Assembly (NCBI RefSeq): GCF_014472415.1
Contig: NZ_JACSZV010000006.1
Location: 152,010 to 216,009 of the forward strand
Reading direction: 5' to 3'
DNA from: Pseudomonas sp. N40(2020)
GTDB lineage: Bacteria; Pseudomonadota; Gammaproteobacteria; Pseudomonadales; Pseudomonadaceae
Length of the DNA: 64,000 bases
Below, piece by piece: positions 26,392 through 36,769 of the stretch. The notes beneath the pieces were generated by a model. It was given only the letters and a program-made list of their open reading frames with translations, was not told the DNA's origin and did not search any database. Position numbers and translations under genes: made by a program. The first letter of the stretch is position 1. Every line of letters starts with the position of its first letter.

Positions 26392-29300
26392 ATGAAAAGA
26401 ATGCTGATTAACGCAACTCAACCCGAAGAGTTGCGTGTTGCACTGGTAGATGGCCAACGCCTCTACGACCTGGACATCGAATCCGGTGCACGCGAGCAGA
26501 AGAAGGCCAATATCTATAAAGGCCGCATCACTCGCATCGAACCAAGCCTTGAGGCTGCCTTTGTCGATTTCGGCTCCGAGCGCCACGGCTTCCTGCCCCT
26601 CAAAGAAATCTCCCGCGAATACTTCAAGAAAGCTCCTGAAGGCCGCGTCAACATCAAGGACGTCCTGAGCGAAGGCCAGGAAGTCATCGTTCAGGTCGAA
26701 AAAGAAGAACGTGGCAACAAGGGCGCAGCCCTGACCACCTTCATCAGCCTGGCCGGTCGCTACCTCGTACTGATGCCGAACAACCCGCGTGCCGGCGGTA
26801 TCTCCCGTCGCATCGAAGGCGAAGAGCGCAACGAACTGCGTGAAGCGCTGAACGGCCTGGTTGCACCAGCCGACATGGGTCTGATCGTGCGTACTGCCGG
26901 CCTGGGCCGCAGCAGCGAAGAAATGCAGTGGGACCTCGACTACCTGCTGCAACTGTGGACCGCCATCAAAGAAGCCTCGCTGGATCGCTCCGCGCCATTC
27001 CTGATCTATCAGGAAAGCAACGTGATCATCCGCGCCATCCGTGATTACCTGCGCCAGGACATCGGCGAAGTGCTGATCGACAGCGTTGAAGCACAGGACG
27101 AAGCCCTGACGTTCATCCGCCAGGTGATGCCGCAGTACGCCAGCAAGATCAAGCTGTACGAAGACAGCGTTCCGCTGTTCAACCGCTTCCAGATCGAAAG
27201 CCAGATCGAGACCGCTTTCCAGCGCGTCGTTGAACTGCCTTCCGGCGGCTCCATCGTTATCGATCCGACCGAAGCCCTGGTGTCCATCGACATCAACTCG
27301 GCGCGCGCCACCAAAGGCAGCGACATCGAAGAAACCGCCCTGCAGACCAACCTTGAAGCCGCCGAAGAAATCGCCCGTCAGTTGCGCCTGCGCGACATCG
27401 GCGGCCTGATCGTCATCGACTTCATCGACATGACCCCTGCCAAGAACCAGCGCGCCGTGGAAGAGAAAGTCCGCGAATGCCTGGAAGCCGACCGCGCTCG
27501 CGTGCAGATCGGCCGCATCTCGCGCTTCGGCCTGCTGGAAATGTCCCGTCAGCGCCTGCGTCCATCGCTGGGCGAAAGCAGCGGCATCGTCTGCCCGCGT
27601 TGCAACGGCACCGGCATCATCCGTGACGTCGAATCGCTGTCGCTGGCGATCCTGCGCCTGATCGAAGAAGAAGCCCTGAAAGACCGCACCGCTGAAGTTC
27701 GCGCACAAGTGCCGATCCCGGTGGCCGCGTTCCTGCTCAACGAAAAACGCAACTCGATCACCAAGATCGAACTGCGCACCCGTGCCCGTATCATCATCCT
27801 GCCGAACGATCACCTCGAAACGCCGCACTTCGAAGTTCAGCGCCTGCGTGACGACAGCCCTGAAGCCGCGACCAACCAGTCCAGCTACGAAATCGCTGCT
27901 GCCGCTGCAGAAGTCGAAGAAGTCCAGCCAGCCGCTGCGACCCGCACCCTGGTTCGCCAGGAAGCCGCGGTCAAGACTGCTCCGGCACGCGCCAATGCTC
28001 CGGTTCCGACCGAAGCTGCCGCCCCTGCCGCACCAGCACCTGCTCCAGTTGCCGTACCAGAGCCTAGCCTGTTCAAAGGCTTGGTGAAGTCGCTGGTCAG
28101 CCTGTTCGCTACTAAAGAAGAGCCTGCCGCTCCGGTCGTGGTTGAAAAACCGGCTACCGAACGTCCGGCCCGCAACGAAGAGCGTCGCAACGGCCGTCAG
28201 CAGAGCCGCAACCGTAACGGTCGCCGCGATGAAGAACGCAAGCCGCGCGAAGAACGTGCTCCGCGTGAAGAGCGCGCCCCACGCGAGCCGCGTGAAGAGC
28301 GTCAGCCACGTGAAGCCCGTGAAGCCCGTGAAGTCCGCGAGCCGCGTGAAGCCCGCACTGAAGCCCCAGCCGCCCGCGAAGAACGCGCACCACGCGCCCC
28401 TCGTGAAGAACGTGCACCACGTGCTCCGCGCGAAGACCGCAAGCCACGTGGCGAGCGTGAAGAACGTGTGCGTGAACTGCGCGAGCCTCTGGACGCCGCT
28501 CCCGTTGCTGCGGCCGCTGCCGACGTGACCGCTGAAGAGCGTCCGGCCCGTCAGCCACGTGAAGAACGTGCTCCGCGTCCACCGCGTGAAGAGCGTCAAC
28601 CGCGCGCCGAACAGGCCGCTGCTGCCGTCGCTGAAGAAGAAGTGATCAGCAACGAAGAGCAACTGCCGGAAGACGGTTCGGAGAACGCCGAAGGCGATCG
28701 CCCACGTCGTCGCTCCCGCGGCCAGCGTCGTCGCAGCAACCGTCGTGAGCGTCAGCGTGATGCCAACGGCAACGTGATCGAAGGTTCGGAAGAGTCCGAG
28801 TCCGGCGAAAACGCTGAAGCGCCGGACACTGCCGATCTGGCTGCCGGCCTGGTTGTAACCGCCGCTGTCGCCAGCACTGTGATCAGCGCTCCGGCCGAAG
28901 CACAGGCTCACGAGCAAGCCGAACGCGCCACCGCCGCTACTCTGGAAACCGCTCCAGTCGAAGCACCGGTTGTTGAAGCAACGACTCCGGTAGAAGTGAC
29001 TGTTGCTCCGGAAGTCGAAGTAGCACCGGTTCGCGAAGCTCAGCCGCAGTTCGAAGCTTTTGCTGACGCTGCTGCTGAACCTGCAGTAGTCGCCGAAGCG
29101 CCAATCGTTGTTGCAGAGCCGGTTGTCGAAACCGTCGCTGAAACCGTGACCGAAACCGTGCGTGAAGTTCGCGAAGAGCAGACCGCATTCAACTGGGTTG
29201 CCGAGCCTGCCGCCGCTGAAACACCAGCGCCTGCATTCGAAGCGCCAGTGGTTGAAGAAGCCAAGGCTGCCGAACCTGCTCCAGCGCCAGTCGTTGAAGC

Positions 29301-29649
29301 ACCGGTCGTCGAAGCGCCAGTGGTTGCCGAAGCACCTGCTCCGGTCGTTGAAGCGGCTCCGGTCAGCGCTCTGGCGCCAAACGGTCGCGCGCCAAACGAT
29401 CCACGTGAAGTGCGTCGTCGCAAGCGTGAAGAAGAGCGTCTGGCGAAGGAAGCCGAACTGGCCGCCGCTTCTGCTCCGGTTGTTGCCGAGCCAGTGGTTG
29501 CTGAAGTGGTCGAGGCAGCGCCTGCACCGGTTGCTGAAGAAGCCGTGGTTGAATCGGTGATCGCTGAAGCACCACGCTCCGTTCAGGACGCGGTCGAGCA
29601 CAACGAAGAGGCCCAGGAAAAAGAACACGAGCCTAAACCTCTCGTCTGA
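26392..29649 (+). CDS. rne: Ribonuclease E
   Basis: 1085 residues. N-terminal catalytic half: S1 domain (residues 37-118, [20 protein letters not shown]), the sensor/RNase H-like region, the DNase I-like domain with Asp300 ([12 protein letters not shown]) and Asp343 (VIDFIDM), matching E. coli Asp303/Asp346, and Zn-link CPRCNGTG (Cys401, Cys404). The C-terminal half is disordered: an Arg/Glu/Pro repeat zone ([17 protein letters not shown], about residues 615-740) likely to bind RNA, a second basic patch ([20 protein letters not shown]), then an Ala/Val/Glu/Pro-rich tail. It cuts single-stranded RNA for mRNA decay and rRNA/tRNA maturation and scaffolds the degradosome. A segment [14 protein letters not shown] near residue 560 resembles the membrane-targeting helix. 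Confidence 0.96.
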   Translation: MKRMLINATQPEELRVALVDGQRLYDLDIESGAREQKKANIYKGRITRIEPSLEAAFVDFGSERHGFLPLKEISREYFKKAPEGRVNIKDVLSEGQEVIVQVEKEERGNKGAALTTFISLAGRYLVLMPNNPRAGGISRRIEGEERNELREALNGLVAPADMGLIVRTAGLGRSSEEMQWDLDYLLQLWTAIKEASLDRSAPFLIYQESNVIIRAIRDYLRQDIGEVLIDSVEAQDEALTFIRQVMPQYASKIKLYEDSVPLFNRFQIESQIETAFQRVVELPSGGSIVIDPTEALVSIDINSARATKGSDIEETALQTNLEAAEEIARQLRLRDIGGLIVIDFIDMTPAKNQRAVEEKVRECLEADRARVQIGRISRFGLLEMSRQRLRPSLGESSGIVCPRCNGTGIIRDVESLSLAILRLIEEEALKDRTAEVRAQVPIPVAAFLLNEKRNSITKIELRTRARIIILPNDHLETPHFEVQRLRDDSPEAATNQSSYEIAAAAAEVEEVQPAAATRTLVRQEAAVKTAPARANAPVPTEAAAPAAPAPAPVAVPEPSLFKGLVKSLVSLFATKEEPAAPVVVEKPATERPARNEERRNGRQQSRNRNGRRDEERKPREERAPREERAPREPREERQPREAREAREVREPREARTEAPAAREERAPRAPREERAPRAPREDRKPRGEREERVRELREPLDAAPVAAAAADVTAEERPARQPREERAPRPPREERQPRAEQAAAAVAEEEVISNEEQLPEDGSENAEGDRPRRRSRGQRRRSNRRERQRDANGNVIEGSEESESGENAEAPDTADLAAGLVVTAAVASTVISAPAEAQAHEQAERATAATLETAPVEAPVVEATTPVEVTVAPEVEVAPVREAQPQFEAFADAAAEPAVVAEAPIVVAEPVVETVAETVTETVREVREEQTAFNWVAEPAAAETPAPAFEAPVVEEAKAAEPAPAPVVEAPVVEAPVVAEAPAPVVEAAPVSALAPNGRAPNDPREVRRRKREEERLAKEAELAAASAPVVAEPVVAEVVEAAPAPVAEEAVVESVIAEAPRSVQDAVEHNEEAQEKEHEPKPLV

Positions 29650-29663
29650 TTCCTTAAGCCAAT

Positions 29664-29700
29664 AAAAAGCCCCGCCTGATGATTCAGGCGGGGCTTTTTT
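29664..29700. terminator. Bidirectional rne terminator
   Basis: AGCCCCGCCTGA (29668-29679) pairs perfectly with TCAGGCGGGGCT (29684-29695), loop TGAT, with A-run before and T-run after. It serves rne and the convergent mocA-like gene. Confidence 0.95.
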
Positions 29701-29719
29701 ATGCCTTTTGATCTTGCTG

Positions 29720-30310
29720 TTACTTGAACACCAACGCCTCAGGCACATCGATATCCCACAACACCCCTGGATCATCGACCACCACTTCCACCACCCTTCC
29801 CTGCTTGAACAAAGGCCTGGCCCCGCGATCACCGGACAACGCCAACAACTCCAAACCAAACGAATGACCAAACCCCACTGGATGCCCAAACTCGCCATCC
29901 TGCACCGGCACGCTCACCGCATCGTCAGCCATCGCCGCGACCACCCGCTCGATGCTCGACGGCAAGATAAACGGCATATCTCCCAACACGATCAACCAGC
30001 CATCCACATCCGGGCAAGCCGCCACACCCGCAGCAATACTGTCGCCCATGCCTGTCGATTCAATCGAAACCACATCACAGCCATAGGCCTGCGCCATGCG
30101 CATTGCCTGCGGTCGAGCCTCAGTGGTCACCAGCACGCGCTTGTCGAGGCTAGCCGGGAGGTTCACCAACACCTGCTCGATCACCGAGCGCACAGCGCCA
30201 TCACGCCCGGTGCAATCGGCCAGCAATTTGTCCTTGTCCGCACCCGCCACTTGGCGAAAGCGACTGCCCTCGCCCGCCGCCAGCACAATCACACCGATGG
30301 ATCGACTCAT
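29720..30310 (-). CDS. MobA/MocA-like NTP transferase for molybdenum cofactor
   Basis: 196 residues. N-terminal nucleotidyltransferase loop VIVLAAGEGSRFRQVAGADK and GWLIVLGDMPFILP are typical of the MobA-like NTP-transferase group that includes the MCD synthase MocA and CoxMI-type proteins. It would convert Mo-molybdopterin to the cytidine dinucleotide form used by xanthine-oxidase-family hydroxylases. The ATG overlaps the xdhC-like stop as ATGA. Last gene of the four-gene molybdo-hydroxylase operon. Confidence 0.82.
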   Translation of the reverse strand: MSRSIGVIVLAAGEGSRFRQVAGADKDKLLADCTGRDGAVRSVIEQVLVNLPASLDKRVLVTTEARPQAMRMAQAYGCDVVSIESTGMGDSIAAGVAACPDVDGWLIVLGDMPFILPSSIERVVAAMADDAVSVPVQDGEFGHPVGFGHSFGLELLALSGDRGARPLFKQGRVVEVVVDDPGVLWDIDVPEALVFK

Positions 30311-31287
30311 GCGCCCTCCAGTGACTTCTTCTGCTTCAATTCAACGCCGTTCTTGATCGCGACAATTTCCGCCAAAAGGGACAGAGCGATTTCCGCCGGC
30401 GAATGACTGCCGATATGCAAACCGATCGGCCCGTGCAACCGAGCGATGGCCTGTTCCGACAAACCTAGCTGAGCCAGATTCTCCCGACGCTTCTGACTGT
30501 TGACCCGCGAACCCAGCGCGCCGACATAAAAGGCCGGCGAATCGAGGGCGGTCAGCAAGGCCATGTCATCCAGGCGCGGATCGTGAGTCAGCGCGACAAT
30601 TGCCGTGCGCTCATCGGTCTGAATGCTCAATACCGCGTCATCCGGCATCCCTGGGACGAAACGACCGTGATGCTCTTCCCAACCGTAGACGAATTCGGTG
30701 CGCGGATCGCAAATCAGCACTTCGAAATCCAGCAACCGCGCCATGTCCGCCACGTACCGCGACAGCTGCCCGGCGCCGATCAACAGCAGACGCCAGCGCG
30801 GGCCATAGATGGCACGCAAGGTCTTGCCGTCGAACGCCAGCGAATCGGACTTGCTGGCACCAGTCAAAACCACTTCACCGGTTTCAATGTCCAGTTCACG
30901 GGCAACAATTTCATGGGCTTCGCAACGCGCGAGCAGTTCGGCAACCCATGATGGATCACCGACACGCTCCTCGGTCAGACGCAGCGTACCGCCGCAAGGC
31001 AGGCCAAACCGCGCCGCCTCTTCGCGGGTAACGCCGTAGGTGATCAATTGCACCGGTGGCCCATCTGTAGCGATGCGCCCGTCGTGCAGGCGGGCGATCA
31101 AGTCATCCTCGACACACCCGCCCGACACCGAGCCGATCACCACGCCATCCTCACGCAATGCCAGCATGGCGCCGGGTGACCGAGGCGCGGTGCCCCAGGT
31201 CTGCACCACGCTGAACAGCACCACCCGCTGCCCGGCGCGGCGCCATTCGAGCACGCTGCGCAGGACGTTGAGGTCGACGCTGTCCAT
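30307..31287 (-). CDS. XdhC/CoxI-family molybdo-hydroxylase maturation factor
   Basis: 326 residues. N-terminal XdhC/CoxI domain (TWGTAPRSPGAMLALREDG, GSVSGGCVEDDLI) and C-terminal Rossmann-like XdhC_C domain (LLLIGAGQLSRYVADMA, FYVGALGSRVNSQKRR, IGLHIGSHSPAEIALSLLAE). XdhC proteins bind molybdenum cofactor, help sulfurate it and insert it into the apo-enzyme. It overlaps the hydroxylase stop by one base and the mocA-like start by four. Confidence 0.88.
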   Translation of the reverse strand: MDSVDLNVLRSVLEWRRAGQRVVLFSVVQTWGTAPRSPGAMLALREDGVVIGSVSGGCVEDDLIARLHDGRIATDGPPVQLITYGVTREEAARFGLPCGGTLRLTEERVGDPSWVAELLARCEAHEIVARELDIETGEVVLTGASKSDSLAFDGKTLRAIYGPRWRLLLIGAGQLSRYVADMARLLDFEVLICDPRTEFVYGWEEHHGRFVPGMPDDAVLSIQTDERTAIVALTHDPRLDDMALLTALDSPAFYVGALGSRVNSQKRRENLAQLGLSEQAIARLHGPIGLHIGSHSPAEIALSLLAEIVAIKNGVELKQKKSLEGA

Positions 31288-33608
31288 TACGCCTGCGCCT
31301 TATGCCAGCCCTGCAACTGATAACGCACTGGCAGGTTGCGGATGCGTTGGCCGGTGGCCGCGAAAATCGCATTGCACAGCGCCGGCGCAATCGGCGGCAC
31401 ACCCGGTTCACCGACACCACCCAACGGTACGTCGCCCGGTGGCGTCACCAGATGCACCGCGACTTCCTTCGGCGCCAGCGACATGCGCGCGACCTCGTAC
31501 ATATGGAAGTTGTCCTGCTGCACCTTGCCGTCCTTGAAGCTGATCTCACCCAGCACCGCGTTACCAAGGCCCATGACGCAGGCGCCCTCGAACTGTGAAC
31601 GGATGCGCTCAGGGTTGATCTGCGGCCCGCAATCGACGGCGATGTCAGCCTTGTGCACGATCAGCGTGCCATCGTCCTTGACCTCGACTTCGATCACTGC
31701 GGCCACATAGGTGACGAAGCTGTAATGCACCGCCAGCCCCAGGCCACGCCCCTTGGGTAACTTGCGTCCCCAACCGGCAGCCTTTGCCGCGGTTTCCAGT
31801 ACGGTGCGCATGCGCCCGGTGTCGATCGGATAGCGCTCTGGGGATTCGCCGTAGTTCCACTCTTCGCTCAAGGTGCGCGGGTCGATCTGTCGATCCGGGC
31901 CAAGCAATTTGACCTGGTACTTGAGCGGATCAACACCGGCCTTGTGCGCCAGTTCATCGACAAAGCTCTGGATCGCGAACCCATGGGGAATGTTCGACAC
32001 CGAGCGATACCAGCCGACCCGCGTATGCACCGTGGCTTCGGGGTTTTCCAGGCGCACGTTGGGAATGGCATAGGCCATGTTGGTGAACCCCATGCCCAGT
32101 TCGAATGCCGCTTCATGGTTCATACCGGGAGCGAACAGCGCAGTGATGCTCGGCGCCACGGTGCGATGCAGCCAGCCGGACGGCATGCCGTCCTTGCCAA
32201 CACCGGCCTTCAGGTATTCGGCGGACACGGTGTGGAAATACGAGTTGTGGATATCGTCCTCGCGCGTCCATTGCACCCGCACAGCTTTGCCAGGGAATTC
32301 TTTGGCGAGAATCGCGGCTTCAACGACGAAGTCCGGTTTTGATTTACGACCGAAACCACCACCCAGCAGCGTCACATTGAACGTGACGCTATCGAACGGC
32401 AGACCGAGGCGCTCAGCGATTCGTTCGCGAGTCACCTGCGGCGCCTGACTCGGCGCCCAGGCTTCGCAGACACCGTCCTTGAAACGGGCGATGGCAACCA
32501 TCGGCTCCATCGGTGCCTGCGCCAGGTGCGGCAAATAATAAGAAGCTTCGAGGGTGCTGGCAGCACCGCTCAGGGCTTTATCGATATCACCGGTATTGCG
32601 CACCACTTTTCCGGGCTTCAGCGAAGCGGCTTCCAGCTCTTTGCGATAGGCAATCGAGTCGTAACTGGCGTTCGGGCCATCGTCCCACTCGATTTTCAGC
32701 GCTTCGCGGCCCTTGATGGCCGCCCAGGTGTTACTGGCGATAACTGCCACACCGCCCAATGGCTGAAACTCTGAAGGTAGCGGGCGGCTTTCGATCTGAA
32801 TGACTTTAAGCACACCAGGGACTTTCAGCGCAGCGCTGTCATCGACCGATTTGACCTTGCCGCCGTAAACCGCCGGACGGGCGATGGTGGCGTACAACAT
32901 GCCGTCGAAATGCACATCAGCGCCGTACACCGCACGCCCGTTGACGATGTCGTCGCCGTCGATGGCTTTGGTGCCTTCCTTGCCGATGTAGCGAAACTCC
33001 GACGGCTGCTTGAGGCGCAAGCTGTCGCGCGCCGGTACTGCCAAGGCACTGGCGGCAGCGGCAAGTTCGCCATAGCCCAGCTCGCGGCCGGACGGTTTGT
33101 GCAGGACTTTATGCAACTGTGCGTGGCACTCGCCGACCGGCACTTTCCACTGCTCAGCCGCCGCTTGCTCAAGCATGGTCCGGGCCGCCGCGCCGCAACG
33201 ACGCATCGGCTCGTACCAGTGGCGCATGCTGCGCGAACCGTCAGTGTCCTGGTTGCCGAAGCGCACTTCATCGCCCGGCGCCTGCTGCACTTTGACCTTG
33301 GCCCAATCGGCTTCCAGCTCATCAGCGACGACCATGGTCAGGCTGGTACGCACGCCCTGGCCCATCTCGGAACGGTTGCACACCACGGTTACCGTGCCGT
33401 CAGCAGCGATGCTGACGTAGACCTTCGGATCATCGATCCAGCCGTTGGGCATGCCATCGGCACCAAATTTCTTCGGTTTGTCTTCGGCCAACGCATCCTG
33501 CCAGCCCCAACTTGCCGCCAGCACCAGCGCGCCGGTGGCGCTGACGCCTTTGAGAAACCCACGGCGGCTGAGGTTGCTCAGGGCGAAATCATTCGGTAGG
33601 CGACTCAT
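31287..33608 (-). CDS. Molybdopterin-binding hydroxylase large subunit (IorB-like)
   Basis: 773 residues. A Tat signal ([20 protein letters not shown], residues 14-33) precedes a xanthine-dehydrogenase-family catalytic subunit of the isoquinoline 1-oxidoreductase beta type. [34 protein letters not shown] (the active-site Glu is in GVGEPG) and [19 protein letters not shown] are visible. It would hydroxylate an aldehyde or N-heterocycle in the periplasm, passing electrons through the 2Fe-2S subunit to cytochrome or quinone, as no FAD subunit is encoded. The ATG (33608) overlaps the iorA-like stop as ATGA. Substrate unknown. Confidence 0.88.
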   Translation of the reverse strand: MSRLPNDFALSNLSRRGFLKGVSATGALVLAASWGWQDALAEDKPKKFGADGMPNGWIDDPKVYVSIAADGTVTVVCNRSEMGQGVRTSLTMVVADELEADWAKVKVQQAPGDEVRFGNQDTDGSRSMRHWYEPMRRCGAAARTMLEQAAAEQWKVPVGECHAQLHKVLHKPSGRELGYGELAAAASALAVPARDSLRLKQPSEFRYIGKEGTKAIDGDDIVNGRAVYGADVHFDGMLYATIARPAVYGGKVKSVDDSAALKVPGVLKVIQIESRPLPSEFQPLGGVAVIASNTWAAIKGREALKIEWDDGPNASYDSIAYRKELEAASLKPGKVVRNTGDIDKALSGAASTLEASYYLPHLAQAPMEPMVAIARFKDGVCEAWAPSQAPQVTRERIAERLGLPFDSVTFNVTLLGGGFGRKSKPDFVVEAAILAKEFPGKAVRVQWTREDDIHNSYFHTVSAEYLKAGVGKDGMPSGWLHRTVAPSITALFAPGMNHEAAFELGMGFTNMAYAIPNVRLENPEATVHTRVGWYRSVSNIPHGFAIQSFVDELAHKAGVDPLKYQVKLLGPDRQIDPRTLSEEWNYGESPERYPIDTGRMRTVLETAAKAAGWGRKLPKGRGLGLAVHYSFVTYVAAVIEVEVKDDGTLIVHKADIAVDCGPQINPERIRSQFEGACVMGLGNAVLGEISFKDGKVQQDNFHMYEVARMSLAPKEVAVHLVTPPGDVPLGGVGEPGVPPIAPALCNAIFAATGQRIRNLPVRYQLQGWHKAQA

Positions 33609-34075
33609 GCCTTGGCCTCCTTCAGATGAGTGGAAGCCTGACGGATCGCGGTTTTGATCCGGTTGTAGGTGCCGCAGCGGCAAATGTTGCCGACCATCGC
33701 TTCTTCGATCTGCTCGTCGCTAGGGTTCGGATTGGTTTTCAGTAGCGCGGTGGCAGACATGATCTGGCCACCCTGACAGAAACCGCACTGGGCCACGGCG
33801 CTGTCGAGCCAGGCCTGCTGGACGACTTGCCCGACTGGGTCAGCATGAAGGTTGTCGATGGTGGTCACGTTCTGCCCGACCACCGAGCCGATCGGCGTGA
33901 TGCAACTGCGCGCGGGCAAGCCGTCGATATGAATGGTGCAGGCGCCGCACAGGCCCATGCCGCAACCGAATTTGGTGCCGTTATAACCGGCGACATCACG
34001 AATTGCCCAGAGCAGCGGCATGTCTTCAGTGACATCGAGGGGATGGTCTTGACCGTTGAGTTTCAGGGTAATCAT
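33605..34075 (-). CDS. 2Fe-2S subunit of molybdo-hydroxylase (IorA-like)
   Basis: 156 residues. The N-terminal plant-ferredoxin cluster has Cys38, Cys43, Cys46 and Cys58 ([14 protein letters not shown]), the C-terminal helical [2Fe-2S] domain has [13 protein letters not shown] and [11 protein letters not shown]. It has no own signal peptide, so it would travel through the Tat system bound to the large subunit. The start at 34075 (MITLKLNG) fits the family; a GTG two codons upstream is possible. First gene of the operon. Confidence 0.9.
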   Translation of the reverse strand: MITLKLNGQDHPLDVTEDMPLLWAIRDVAGYNGTKFGCGMGLCGACTIHIDGLPARSCITPIGSVVGQNVTTIDNLHADPVGQVVQQAWLDSAVAQCGFCQGGQIMSATALLKTNPNPSDEQIEEAMVGNICRCGTYNRIKTAIRQASTHLKEAKA

Positions 34076-34260
34076 GGGCACGCCCGCATATTTTTGGAGG
34101 TTATGGGGTCGAGCAATCTGCCGCCGGAAACATCAGCGGTGGGTTCGCAGATCGACTCAGGCTAGTCAGGCTCTCTTGCGCCGACGAAAACGTCTGCACC
34201 GGGCCTTTGGTGGAGCAAATGGTTGGTATCGTTAGCTCGCTAAGTTAACCCAGCATTAAC
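34076..34260 (-). promoter_or_regulatory. Upstream region of the molybdo-hydroxylase operon
   Basis: No gene. A 12-nt palindrome TTAGCTCGCTAA lies at 34232-34243, flanked by GTTAAC, and could be an operator. No convincing -35/-10 pair was found. Confidence 0.35.
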
Positions 34261-34296
34261 AAAAAAGCCCTGCACTTTTTATCAGTGCAGGGCTTT
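34261..34296 (-). terminator. murB terminator
   Basis: AAAGCCCTGCACT (34264-34276) and AGTGCAGGGCTTT (34284-34296) form a perfect 13-bp stem; on the minus strand a six-T run follows. It ends the lpxK-to-murB operon. Confidence 0.93.
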
Positions 34297-34320
34297 GGAT
34301 GGCGCCTTGAAAGCTTAGCC

Positions 34321-35340
34321 TCAATAACGATTGGGCTCCATTTCCAGTTCGACATTGAAACGCTCGGAAATATCTTTCTGGATACGCTGCGCCAGATCGA
34401 GCAATTGCAGCCCGGTCGCCGCGCCGTAATTGACCAGCACCAGCGCCTGCAATTTATGCACGCCGGCATCGGCCTCACGGAAACCTTTCCAGCCTGCGCG
34501 CTCGATCAGCCAACCGGCGGCCAATTTCATCTGCCCATCCGGCTGCGCATAGGCCACCAGATCCGGGTGTTGAGCCTTGATCTGCTCAACCAGCGCCGCC
34601 GACACCAGCGGGTTCTTGAAGAAGCTGCCGGCATTGCCGAGCACCGCCGGGTCCGGGAGTTTTTCGCTGCGGATGCTGCAAATTGCGCGGCTGACGTCAG
34701 TAGGCGTCGGTTGCTCGATGCCCTGCTCGTTCAGACGCTGACGCACCGGACCGTATTCCAGATGCAAATGAGCGACGCGATTGAGCTTGAAGCGCACCCG
34801 CAGAATCAACCAACGTCCCGGCTCCTGCTTGAACAGGCTGTCGCGGTAGGCGAAGTTGCATTCCTCCAGGCTGAAATCGCGCAGCTCGCCGGTCTGGCGA
34901 TCCAGCGCCGTGAGCCCGGCGAACACATCCTTGATCTCGACACCGTAGGCACCGATGTTCTGCATCGGCGCAGCGCCGACGGTGCCGGGAATCAGACTGA
35001 GGTTTTCCAAACCCGAAAAGCCCTGCGCCAAAGTGTGTTGCACAAATGGGTGCCACGGCTCGCCGGCTTCGGCTTCGATCACCACGCGGTTGCCGTCATC
35101 ACTGATCACGCGAATACCGCGAGTGGCCATGCGCAGTACCAGCGCCGGGATATCAGCGGTCAGCAGCAGGTTGCTGCCACCACCGATCACCAGCAATGGC
35201 ACATCGTGGGACTCGGCATACACCAAGGCTTCGCGTACATCATCATCGCTGCGGGCTTCGGCAAACAGTTGCGCGCGAACCTCCACACCAAAACTGTTGA
35301 ACGGTTTCAGGGAAACCTGCGGTTGTACCAACAAACTCAT
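34321..35340 (-). CDS. murB: UDP-N-acetylenolpyruvoylglucosamine reductase
   Basis: 339 residues, the type I (E. coli-like) MurB. FAD-binding LLVIGGGSNLLL, LSLIPGTVGAAPMQNIGAYG, the catalytic Ser in LGNAGSFFKNP and Glu near the C-terminus are visible. It makes UDP-MurNAc for peptidoglycan. The ATG overlaps the phosphatase stop as ATGA. Last gene of the lpxK-ycaR-kdsB-ptp-murB run. Confidence 0.95.
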   Translation of the reverse strand: MSLLVQPQVSLKPFNSFGVEVRAQLFAEARSDDDVREALVYAESHDVPLLVIGGGSNLLLTADIPALVLRMATRGIRVISDDGNRVVIEAEAGEPWHPFVQHTLAQGFSGLENLSLIPGTVGAAPMQNIGAYGVEIKDVFAGLTALDRQTGELRDFSLEECNFAYRDSLFKQEPGRWLILRVRFKLNRVAHLHLEYGPVRQRLNEQGIEQPTPTDVSRAICSIRSEKLPDPAVLGNAGSFFKNPLVSAALVEQIKAQHPDLVAYAQPDGQMKLAAGWLIERAGWKGFREADAGVHKLQALVLVNYGAATGLQLLDLAQRIQKDISERFNVELEMEPNRY

Positions 35341-35801
35341 AGCCGCCCCTTCACTTCGATCAACAGTTGGTCACAGGCCGCTTCGATCAGGTCCAGGACC
35401 TGCTCGAACCCCTGATCGCCGTCGTAATACGGATCCGGCACTTCATCGACCAGCCCGGCATAACGGCGCAGGAACAGATCCAGTTCGGCCTTGCCAGTGA
35501 ACGGTTGCAACGCCTTGAGATTGCGCAGGTTGCTGTTGTCCATGGCCAGGATCAGATCATAACTGGCGAAGTCGGCACGGCTGACCTGCTGCGCGCGTTG
35601 CGCCGACAGGTCATAACCGCGCACTTTGGCTGCGGCCTGGCTGCGTTTGTCCGGCGGATTGCCGACGTGCCAGTCACCCGTGCCGGCGGAGGCCACTTCG
35701 ACCTGATCCGCCAGCCCCGCTTCACGCAGTTTTTGGCGCAACACGCCTTCCGCTGTGGGTGACCGGCAGATGTTGCCCAGGCACACAAACAAAACGCGCA
35801 T
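35337..35801 (-). CDS. Low-molecular-weight protein tyrosine phosphatase
   Basis: 154 residues. P-loop VCLGNICRS (Cys7, Arg13) at the N-terminus and the acid loop VPDPYYDG (general-acid Asp) near residue 120. It may act on tyrosine-phosphorylated envelope or exopolysaccharide proteins, inferred from related Wzb/PtpA proteins. The ATG at 35801 overlaps the kdsB stop by one base (TGATG); the longer ORF lies inside kdsB. Confidence 0.92.
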   Translation of the reverse strand: MRVLFVCLGNICRSPTAEGVLRQKLREAGLADQVEVASAGTGDWHVGNPPDKRSQAAAKVRGYDLSAQRAQQVSRADFASYDLILAMDNSNLRNLKALQPFTGKAELDLFLRRYAGLVDEVPDPYYDGDQGFEQVLDLIEAACDQLLIEVKGRL

Positions 35802-36565
35802 CAGGCCTCCAGCAGGCGACGAACGCGTTCGAGGTCTTCGACGGTGTCGACACCGGTTGGCGGTGCGATCAGCGCGTCGGCGACATGAATCCGCACGCCG
35901 TGCCACAGGGCACGCAGTTGCTCCAGGGATTCAGTGTTTTCCAGCCAGCAAGGGCCCCAGCTCACGAAATCCTGGAGGAAACCGGCGCGGTAGGCATAAA
36001 TGCCGATGTGGCGACGGTACGGCACGCCTTCTGGCAATTGCTCGCGATTCTTGGCGAACGCATCGCGCGCCCACGGCAAGGTTGCACGGCTGAAGGTCAG
36101 CGCCAGACCATTAACGTCGCTGACAACTTTGACCACGTTCGGATTGAACAGGGTTTCCACGTCTTCGATAGGCTCGGCCAGGGTGGCCATGCGCGCTTCG
36201 GTGTGGGCGGCAAGGTTGGCGGCGACCTGATCGATCACGCTCGGCGGGATCAACGGCTCGTCGCCCTGCACGTTGACCACGATCGCGTCGGCCTCAAGGC
36301 CCAGTTTCGCCGCGACTTCGGCCAGACGATCGGTGCCGGAATTGTGATCTTCACGGGTCAGCACCACTTCGGCACCAAAGCCCTTGCAGGCCTCGACGAT
36401 ACGCGCATCGTCGGTCGCGACGACCACGCGGCTGGCGCTGCTTTTGCTCGCCTGTTCCCAGACGTGCTGGATCATCGGCTTGCCGGCAATCAACAGCAAC
36501 GGTTTGCCCGGCAGCCGAGTGGAGGCGTACCGCGACGGGATGACAACGGTGAAGGCTGTGGTCAT
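35801..36565 (-). CDS. kdsB: CMP-KDO synthetase
   Basis: 254 residues. Cytidylyltransferase motif [20 protein letters not shown], substrate motif [12 protein letters not shown] and [14 protein letters not shown]. It activates KDO with CTP for lipopolysaccharide inner core. Its ATG overlaps the preceding ycaR-like stop (ATGA). Confidence 0.96.
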   Translation of the reverse strand: MTTAFTVVIPSRYASTRLPGKPLLLIAGKPMIQHVWEQASKSSASRVVVATDDARIVEACKGFGAEVVLTREDHNSGTDRLAEVAAKLGLEADAIVVNVQGDEPLIPPSVIDQVAANLAAHTEARMATLAEPIEDVETLFNPNVVKVVSDVNGLALTFSRATLPWARDAFAKNREQLPEGVPYRRHIGIYAYRAGFLQDFVSWGPCWLENTESLEQLRALWHGVRIHVADALIAPPTGVDTVEDLERVRRLLEA

Positions 36566-36747
36566 TTATCCAGGCGCTCGTCAGTGGTCAGGGTACGCGC
36601 TTCGGTTTCGAGCATCACCGGGATGCCGTCGCGGATCGGATATGCCAGACCGGCACCTTTACTGATCAGCTCGGTCTTGTCGGCGCTGAGCTTGAGCGGG
36701 CCTTTGCAGATAGGGCACGCGAGGATATCGAGCAATTTGGTGTCCAT
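36562..36747 (-). CDS. Trm112-like small zinc-ribbon protein (YcaR family)
   Basis: 61 residues: [20 protein letters not shown] with a CPxC pair (Cys11, Cys14) and [12 protein letters not shown], the UPF0434/Trm112-like signature. Function in bacteria is unsettled; it always travels with lpxK and kdsB. The ATG at 36747 has AGGGA 6 nt upstream, so the MF extension is not used. Coupled to kdsB. Confidence 0.9.
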   Translation of the reverse strand: MDTKLLDILACPICKGPLKLSADKTELISKGAGLAYPIRDGIPVMLETEARTLTTDERLDK

Positions 36748-36769
36748 GAACATTCCCTGGAATAAAGAG

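Noticed and set aside
26056..29898. A 1280-codon open frame on the minus strand opposite rne
   Set aside because: It covers rne completely in antisense, has a Phe/Gly/Ser-rich composition expected from the complement of a Glu/Pro/Ala gene, no ribosome site and no family motif.
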